From contig NZ_ATWV01000006.1 in assembly GCF_000421345.1 (NCBI RefSeq), positions 156,529-220,528 of the forward strand: a DNA stretch of 64,000 nucleotides. The letters run 5' to 3'. The notes below the pieces were generated by a model. That model made no database searches, had not been told where the DNA came from, and saw nothing but the letters and a program-made list of their open reading frames with translations. Each line of letters opens with the position of its first letter. Positions within the stretch are counted from its first letter, which is position 1. The stretch comes from Treponema bryantii NK4A124 (GTDB lineage: Bacteria > Spirochaetota > Spirochaetia > Treponematales > Treponemataceae). This document shows, in pieces, positions 59,263 through 64,000 of the stretch. The position numbers and the translations under genes are program-made.

Positions 59263-61201
59263 AATGATAATCAATAAAATAAATTTTAATCCAAATTTTG
59301 ACTATATTGATTCAAAATATGACTTTTACCAAGTTACAACTTCTGAAAAGTTTATCAAATTTGGTGCGACATTTCTTGATTCTCTAAGTCCAAACATAAT
59401 CAAAGCCATTGCTTTTGAGACCGGAAAAACATTTTATATTTTGACAAAAAAAGAAAGTACATCAACAGGTCAACTATCAAATCTTGTTCAAAACATGGAA
59501 GACGGAAACACATTATCATTTTCTAAATTTGAAGCTAAAAGACTTCCTTTGCATATCCTCTTGCAACTTTTCCTAAATTCAATTGGAGCTTCAGAAAGCC
59601 AATATTTCTCATTCAACAATTTAACTGGAAAATTATTTCTTTATAACAAGGCTTGGCAAAGTACTGATAAAGAAGGAAAAATTTGGAGTTTACAAGTTCT
59701 TGAAGTAAAAATCACGAAAGATATGTGTCTGCAATTAAAAGCACACCTAATGTCTTCAATTCTTTTAAAGAAAGAGATGGAATTCAAAAAGCGGAAATTT
59801 ACAGACTATCCACAATATACATTTGCAAATACCAATAATACATTAAGACGAGTCAGTAAAACAGAGCTAAATCAAAACGACAATTTCATTTTAAAGCCTG
59901 TAAATGATAAAAAGGCAAATATCCCGTTTTTTGATTTTACTGATTATAAAAAACTTGCAGCAACAAAAATTGGCTGTCTTTATGTGGTAATGAATATTGT
60001 AAAAGAAAAGTATTCAAATTATTTCAGTATTAATTTTGAAAAATCTGAGATTACAAAAACATTAAAGACAACAAGAGCTGAACTTGAAAAGTACAAAGAG
60101 TATGTTGAAAGTATTATTTTAGAAAAAGGGATCAATTTTATTGATGTAATTGAAAGTTCTACTTCTGGCGAATATTTGCATGATATAGAGGAAAAGATCA
60201 AAGAACTTATCCCAGATGTTGAAACATCTTTTTCAAAGCAACTTTCAAAAACTAAGTTAAATATCCGGTATATAAAAGATAAAAGCTGCTATGTTCCGGA
60301 AGAAGATCCTCATCAAGATGATTTATCAAGTTTTTCAGTTCAGCATATTACTAACAAATATTCAAAAGATTCTCAAGCTGCAACTTATAATATCCTAAAA
60401 GAATTAGCCATAAAGAATGACTTGCATCAGAAAAAAATAACAATTCAAGACTGGACTATATATGGTTTTAACAATGACTGGATTTTTGGAATAAAAGAAG
60501 AACAATCTTTTAAATTTATGAAAATCCATCCTGATGGAACTTTTGTTATTGAAAAAACTGAACGCGATTTATTCAGTCAGAATGAATTTGACAAATATAT
60601 GGAACTCTATGAAGGTTCTACAACAGAAGATAAGGTTTTAGCAATCATAAAAGATTCAGAGGGAAACATAAATCTTATTCGAGATACAAATATGTATTCT
60701 TTACCTGATTTTGAAAGTGTAGGAAAGATATTGAATGAAGTTGCCAAATCTGAAACATTATCCGGTGATTTATTAAAGGAAATTCTCCCTGAACATAGTA
60801 ATAAATTTGAAGTAGAAAGAGAGTATTCTAAAATCGATATCTTAAAGATGTTTCCTTCTAGAACTGAAAAACAGAATATTGTTGAAACTATTTTCAAAGA
60901 TACAGGAATCCGCTTGCATTCATATTTACGTAACAAGGAAAGTCGAGAAGAATATTTTACTGGAATAACAGATATAAATTATATTTTTAAAGATGAAAAA
61001 TCAGCGTTCTATTGTGTAGGTGAAGTTGGAAACGGAATGAAAAATACTTTAGAACGGGCAAGTGTACTAAGAAAAATAGAAGTACTTGAGGGAAAAAATA
61101 TATTTGAAGAATTGCTTCCTCTTATGGAAGTAGAATTTGTACGATACGGAATGCTGACGGTATTACCATTTCCGATAAAGTATTTAAGGGAGGACAAATA
61201 A
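59255..61201 (+). CDS. uncharacterised 648-residue partner of the helicase-nuclease
   Basis: No family is recognised. The protein is soluble, mixed alpha/beta and basic-acidic. A central region has a strand-helix rhythm (FFDFTDYKKLAATKIGCLYV), and the C-terminal 120 residues include EYFTGITDINYIF and FYCVGEVGNGMKNTLERASV, ending with VLPFPIKYLRE. AAGGAAAGAG precedes the ATG, which lies inside the helicase 3' end, so translation is coupled. Its fixed place between a helicase-nuclease and an NYN-LOTUS RNase suggests a nucleic-acid-binding or effector role; an Argonaute-like fold was considered but cannot be shown. Confidence 0.75.
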   Translation: MPEMIINKINFNPNFDYIDSKYDFYQVTTSEKFIKFGATFLDSLSPNIIKAIAFETGKTFYILTKKESTSTGQLSNLVQNMEDGNTLSFSKFEAKRLPLHILLQLFLNSIGASESQYFSFNNLTGKLFLYNKAWQSTDKEGKIWSLQVLEVKITKDMCLQLKAHLMSSILLKKEMEFKKRKFTDYPQYTFANTNNTLRRVSKTELNQNDNFILKPVNDKKANIPFFDFTDYKKLAATKIGCLYVVMNIVKEKYSNYFSINFEKSEITKTLKTTRAELEKYKEYVESIILEKGINFIDVIESSTSGEYLHDIEEKIKELIPDVETSFSKQLSKTKLNIRYIKDKSCYVPEEDPHQDDLSSFSVQHITNKYSKDSQAATYNILKELAIKNDLHQKKITIQDWTIYGFNNDWIFGIKEEQSFKFMKIHPDGTFVIEKTERDLFSQNEFDKYMELYEGSTTEDKVLAIIKDSEGNINLIRDTNMYSLPDFESVGKILNEVAKSETLSGDLLKEILPEHSNKFEVEREYSKIDILKMFPSRTEKQNIVETIFKDTGIRLHSYLRNKESREEYFTGITDINYIFKDEKSAFYCVGEVGNGMKNTLERASVLRKIEVLEGKNIFEELLPLMEVEFVRYGMLTVLPFPIKYLREDK

Positions 61202-61204
61202 TTT

Positions 61205-62185
61205 ATGGAACATAAAATAAATGAATCCACTGCAATTCTATGGGACGTTGAAAATATTCATCCGAAACAAACTGGCTCAATTATAGAAAAAATTGAAGAT
61301 TCTTCACGAATCGCATATGCCATTGCTTTTGGAGATTGGAACAGAAAGGAATGCAATTCTTTGTGTGAAGAATTTGCAAAACACAATTTTGAAATGATTC
61401 ATACTCCTCATATAGAGAAATTAAAAAACACAGCAGATATTTCTTTGGTTACTCATGGTATAAATATTCTTTATCATTATCCGAATATTGAAAATTTTAT
61501 TTTATTAACTGGTGATGCAGATTTTAGACCTCTATTAAGCGAATTAAGAAAAGCAGGTAAATATATAAAAATTATATGTGATAATCAAAGTGCTTCAATA
61601 GATTTTGTTTCTATGGCAGATGAATCAATTGATTATCGTGATTTAATAGAAGAATCAATTCCAAACGAAAAAGACGAAAGTGATGATGAAAATGATGATA
61701 TTGAAACTTTCACCAAAGAAAAAGCATTTGCATTATTAGAGGAGACAGTAGGCCGTTTATTAGAGGAGCAAAAAACAAATAACGTACTTAGTGGTCAAGT
61801 AAAAGTAAAAATGAAACTCTTGGATTCAAGCTTCGATGAAAAGAAACTTGGTTATTCATCATGGCAATCATTTATTAAAGATGCTCAAAATCATTCTAAT
61901 GTAAGATTTGAGAATGGCGATAATTCAAAATTGAAATTCGAAGGATCAACATCTACAAAATTACCTGTCGTCTTTGTTAAACTTATAGAAGTATTAAATA
62001 CGTTAAAATCTGATTGGGATGACGATGGATATATTTCTTTTAGTTCTGTTGCACAAAAACTTAACGCAAAAAAATACGGATATAATCGCTTTAAGAAGCT
62101 TGCAATTGATGCAGAAAAAAGAGGTATCGTCAAAGTTCATGCTTCAAGTTCTGGCAGAACATGGAAGATTGCAATAAAAAGCTAG
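61205..62185 (+). CDS. NYN/PIN-like RNase with two OST-HTH (LOTUS) domains
   Basis: A 326-residue protein. Residues 8-150 are an NYN (LabA/DUF88) nuclease: AILWDVENIHPKQ (first Asp), NTADISLVTHGINILYHYP (D at the centre) and FILLTGDADFRPLLSELRKA (D-x-D, about 102). An acidic linker follows, then two OST-HTH/LOTUS winged helices (about 170-240 and 255-326: SGQVKVKMKLLDSSFDEKKL, SSVAQKLNAKKYGYNRFKKL). LOTUS domains bind RNA, particularly G-rich or quadruplex RNA. GGGAGG precedes the start. Likely the RNA-cutting arm of the cassette. Confidence 0.9.
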   Translation: MEHKINESTAILWDVENIHPKQTGSIIEKIEDSSRIAYAIAFGDWNRKECNSLCEEFAKHNFEMIHTPHIEKLKNTADISLVTHGINILYHYPNIENFILLTGDADFRPLLSELRKAGKYIKIICDNQSASIDFVSMADESIDYRDLIEESIPNEKDESDDENDDIETFTKEKAFALLEETVGRLLEEQKTNNVLSGQVKVKMKLLDSSFDEKKLGYSSWQSFIKDAQNHSNVRFENGDNSKLKFEGSTSTKLPVVFVKLIEVLNTLKSDWDDDGYISFSSVAQKLNAKKYGYNRFKKLAIDAEKRGIVKVHASSSGRTWKIAIKS

Positions 62186-62203
62186 CCTATAATTCTAATC
62201 TTT

Positions 62204-62455
62204 ATGGTTACCAGAGAATTCTGGTGCTGGTATTTTAAAATTAATAAAAATAATGAATTGCTTGAACAAATACTTAATGAATTAAGAAAAATGAATAAAA
62301 GTAATTCTAATGAAAAAATTGACGATATTTATTTTGCAAATAAAATGCAAGTAAACAAAAAAAATGAAGAATCAAAAAAAGAAGAAACAGATGCTAAAAA
62401 AGAGGAAAGTGAGTCTAATGAACCAGTAGAAGACCCATTCTGGAACAAAAAGTGA
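62204..62455 (+). CDS. small charged protein at the end of the cassette
   Basis: An 83-residue protein: a short aromatic N-terminus (REFWCWYFKI), one coiled-coil-like helix (LLEQILNELRKMNKS) and a Lys/Glu-rich low-complexity tail. No Shine-Dalgarno sequence; a TATAAT-like box lies about 9 nt before the ATG, so it could also have its own promoter. Possibly an assembly factor or antitoxin-like partner. No family recognised. Confidence 0.55.
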   Translation: MVTREFWCWYFKINKNNELLEQILNELRKMNKSNSNEKIDDIYFANKMQVNKKNEESKKEETDAKKEESESNEPVEDPFWNKK

Positions 62456-62476
62456 AAAAATTTGAAGAATAACTGA

Positions 62477-62734
62477 TTATATTATTTCTAATTTATTAAT
62501 TTCCAATACTTCATTTAATTCAAAAATATTATAAATTTTGTGATAAAGAAAATATTGAAAAATCAGATCTGTTTTATTGCTGCAACTGAACGATAAACCG
62601 GCTCTGCCTAGAAGGTCTGAAACTTCATCTATTGATAAATGCATAGCAAGTGATAACAGGAAAACAGTATTTTTTGTGGGTTTGTAATTTTTTTCACTTC
62701 GTATTTTAGAAAAGTGTTGTCTGCTTAAATAAAA
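62477..62734 (-). pseudogene. fragment homologous to the macrodomain protein's C-terminal domain
   Basis: Directly after the PIN-gene stop, an 85-codon minus-strand frame without a start reads SRQHFSKIRSEKNYKP, TVFLLSLAMHLSIDEVSDLL, GRAGLSFSCSNKTDLIFQYF, LYHKIYNIFELNEVL. This parallels the macro protein at 23414 (KKFFSKIISNKDYVP, VMALGLALELPLQEFEKFL, ASAGYAFMPSSKFDLIVKYC, IFNLVEVDIIL). The N-terminal part is missing, so it is a decayed copy of a gene bearing this domain. Confidence 0.75.
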
Positions 62735-63154
62735 CTACATATTGTCTACAAGTAAAGGATTTTTTATTTCATTTACCTGTAGAAGAGCTTTGTCGTTTGT
62801 TACAAAATAATCACAATCATAGAAATGGCTAGCAGCAATTTGTAATGCATCGAGGCCTTTTAAGAAATCATATTTAGAACGAAGCATTCCGGCAAAACTT
62901 GCAATCTCTGTATTAATATCTATCTTTTTAATATCAAGGTAATTCTGGAATGCATAGTAATTGTCAATCTTCTGCTGATTATTATTCTTATAAGGATTTA
63001 CTACATATTCCATATCTGTAATTACAGAAGTATAGAATTGAGAATTATCATTTGCGGATTTAAAAAGAAAGTTTTTTACCTTGTCAAAATACAAAGGTGA
63101 TTTGTCGAGAAAGTAAATTAATGGAGCTGTATCAAAAAAGATTCTAGAAGACAC
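62735..63154 (-). CDS. vapC: PIN-domain toxin, VapC-like
   Basis: A 139-residue PIN nuclease with the acidic set in place: FFDTAPLIYFLD (Asp 8), TSVITDMEYVV (Glu, about 49), LKGLDALQIAASH (Asp, about 100) and YFVTNDKALL (Asp, about 120). VapC toxins cleave tRNA or rRNA. It overlaps the preceding small gene by 11 bp, the normal antitoxin-toxin order. A decayed gene fragment begins right after its stop. Confidence 0.88.
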   Translation of the reverse strand: MSSRIFFDTAPLIYFLDKSPLYFDKVKNFLFKSANDNSQFYTSVITDMEYVVNPYKNNNQQKIDNYYAFQNYLDIKKIDINTEIASFAGMLRSKYDFLKGLDALQIAASHFYDCDYFVTNDKALLQVNEIKNPLLVDNM

Positions 63155-63365
63155 GGTCAGCCCTCATTTTGCTGATGTAATTTTGTGCATCATCAGCATT
63201 GCTTGAAAGCATAGCGAAAGATTCTAATTTTTCGAGAGTAACAGGTTTTCTTACTGGCTGTGGTTCATCAAGCAAAGTTATGATGACACTTTGATTTTTG
63301 TAGGGATTTGCTGTTTCTGTAGTAACATAAGTTGTTCCGTCATAATATCCACGAACACTTACCAT
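63144..63365 (-). CDS. antitoxin of the PIN toxin, VapB-like
   Basis: A 73-residue protein. The N-terminus (VSVRGYYDGTTYVTTETANP) is a beta-rich dimer-type region, and the C-terminal half is helical and charged, suited to wrap the toxin. AGGAGGTT precedes the ATG. It has an operator in its promoter, as toxin-antitoxin pairs do. The family is not named with certainty, as it does not look like the classic AbrB-type VapB. Confidence 0.75.
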   Translation of the reverse strand: MVSVRGYYDGTTYVTTETANPYKNQSVIITLLDEPQPVRKPVTLEKLESFAMLSSNADDAQNYISKMRADRVF

Positions 63366-63381
63366 ATGAACCTCCTGTATA

Positions 63382-63418
63382 AAATATCATCATTTTTCTG
63401 AATGATATTTATATTATA
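63382..63418 (-). promoter_or_regulatory. toxin-antitoxin promoter and operator
   Basis: AAATATCAT-N11-ATGATATTT (63382-63390, 63402-63410) is a perfect 9-bp inverted repeat just downstream of a minus-strand TATAAT (63413-63418), at the expected transcription start; fits autorepression by the antitoxin complex. Confidence 0.65.
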
Positions 63419-63519
63419 ACATAATTCATCAAAAAATAATATATCATAATTTTTGATTTTCTTAGTTGCTTTTATATTATTCATATCTTATGTTATAATT
63501 TCTCTATAGGCAAACACGA

Positions 63520-63630
63520 ATGGATGTTTGTTTTGGTGATGAAAATGGATTACCCCGAATTGCACAGTATAAATATTATGAGCCTTATATAATAAAAGAG
63601 TGGGAAACTTTTCTAAAGGGGTTAGCTTAA
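63520..63630 (+). pseudogene. short gene remnant before the IS element
   Basis: A 36-codon frame (MDVCFGDENGLPRIAQYKYY, then IKEWETFLKGLA) follows a TATAAT box at about 63493. It is too short for a recognisable domain and reads like the tail of a larger protein. Probably truncated when the G+C-rich hairpin and the IS arrived. No Shine-Dalgarno sequence. Confidence 0.35.
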
Positions 63631-63640
63631 TTCCTGGGGG

Positions 63641-63682
63641 CGTTGCGGGGGACACCCCCGCAAGAAGGGGTAGCCCGCAACG
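63641..63682. repeat. G+C-rich REP-like palindrome beside the IS
   Basis: TTGCGGGGG-ACA-CCCCCGCAA (63643-63651, 63655-63663) forms a perfect hairpin, and CGTTGCGGG/CCCGCAACG (63641-63649, 63674-63682) an alternative one. Its base composition is very different from its surroundings. It ends 7 bp before the IS left end and may be a target or a repeated extragenic palindrome. Confidence 0.7.
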
Positions 63683-63689
63683 AATGAAC

Positions 63690-64000
63690 TGACCCCAGAA
63701 AGTTAGACACTTTTTGGAGGTTAGGAAATGGGATTTACGCTTCAACATCCGATTGACTTGAGAGTAAAGGTTTTGGCAGAATACAAGGCAGGAGTTGTCG
63801 GTTACAAAACACTTGCAGTCAAATATGGGCTGCCGCGAGATACCGTAAGGTATTGGGTTTTGCAACAAAGAGACGGCAGAGGATTGCCTGTGGATACCAA
63901 AAACGAAAAAACTATCATTGATGAACAGAAGGATATTGAATACTACAAAACAGAAGCAGAATACTGGAAAGCCTACGCAAAGAAACTTGAAGCAATAAGG
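63690..64000 (+). mobile_element. left end of an IS3-family insertion sequence
   Basis: TGACCCCAGAAAGTTAGACA at 63690-63709 is a typical IS3/IS150-group left inverted repeat (TG start, GTTAGAC core), followed 19 bp later by an OrfA start. The element runs off the window, so orfB and the right end are not visible. Confidence 0.82.
63728..64000 (+). CDS. IS3-family transposase OrfA, 5' part
   Basis: The first 91 codons are present. HPIDLRVKVLAEYKAGVVGY, then LAVKYGLPRDTVRYWV is the helix-turn-helix of IS3-family OrfA proteins, which bind the inverted repeats. A charged helical segment follows (IDEQKDIEYYKTEAEYWKAY), the start of the leucine-zipper part. GGAGG lies upstream. The product is normally joined to OrfB by programmed frameshifting, beyond the window. 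Confidence 0.9.
   Translation, partial: MGFTLQHPIDLRVKVLAEYKAGVVGYKTLAVKYGLPRDTVRYWVLQQRDGRGLPVDTKNEKTIIDEQKDIEYYKTEAEYWKAYAKKLEAIR

Noticed and set aside
59255..61201. pPIWI-RE or Argonaute protein
   Set aside because: The gene trio (helicase, unknown, nuclease) recalls that module, but no MID or PIWI motifs can be pointed out in the sequence, and the helicase does not look DinG-like. Left as unrecognised.
63488..63868. 126-codon minus-strand ORF near the right edge
   Set aside because: It runs through the IS end, the G+C hairpin and the antisense of the transposase gene.
1..64000. tRNA, tmRNA or rRNA genes
   Set aside because: No cloverleaf with a T-loop GTTCRA-type segment and matching acceptor stem, and no rRNA-like stretch, was seen on either strand.

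Overview
The window looks like accessory DNA of an anaerobic host-associated spirochaete, most likely a gut Treponema. The evidence is low G+C, a streamlined spirochaete-like gene repertoire (DUF523, DUF72, an ATE/Aat fusion, a FlhA-domain protein) and many promoters whose -10 box lies 6-7 nt before the start codon. This placement is inferred: there is no rRNA or tRNA to settle it. A ParA - small partner - RepA block flanked by iterons and DnaA boxes shows that the segment belongs to, or has absorbed, a large iteron plasmid or chromid. Region 1 (1-18.9 kb) holds small, often single-gene transcription units in both orientations: a MarR operon with a flavodoxin, GNAT acetyltransferases, hydrolases, P-loop kinases, a LytTR-DUF3021 pair, a TetR-DUF998-DUF2141 operon with clear operators, and a WYL regulator whose 26-bp operator recurs before a radical-SAM gene. 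Region 2 (18.9-23.4 kb) is the replication and partition locus: about 16 iterons in two clusters, a TTAGATT-rich centromere-like region before parA, repA, and a field of two further interspersed repeat families. Region 3 (23.4-29.9 kb) carries a macrodomain - VWA - ADP-ribosylglycohydrolase - YunG cluster (ADP-ribose handling), a fused N-degron tRNA-protein transferase, DUF72, and a DUF523-NUDIX fusion. Region 4 (29.9-39.1 kb) contains modules bounded by copies or fragments of the NUDIX gene: a CI-like repressor with operators, two small helix-turn-helix proteins, a second origin-like segment, a six-zinc-ribbon nuclease, a DEDDh exonuclease, and a soluble FlhA C-terminal domain fused to sigma-70 region 4, with two small membrane proteins upstream in the same operon. 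Region 5 (39.1-63.4 kb) is a dense defence island: an McrB-N-like protein with a nuclease-like partner, a WYL regulator, a PLD-helicase-DUF3427 protein with NUDIX, HNH proteins, a GmrSD-type enzyme, a structured RNA with terminator, an OLD-like ATPase-TOPRIM protein, an XRE/ImmA pair, and a four-gene cassette of helicase-nuclease, an unrecognised 648-residue protein, NYN-LOTUS RNase and a charged small protein. A VapBC-like pair and the left end of an IS3-family element close the window. The best candidates for undescribed biology are the 55.8-62.5 kb cassette and the FlhA-C/sigma-4 operon at 36.8-39.1 kb. Several gene remnants (FMN-binding tail, DUF523 head, NUDIX tail, AAA ATPase head, a macro-associated domain) show that this region is repeatedly rearranged.
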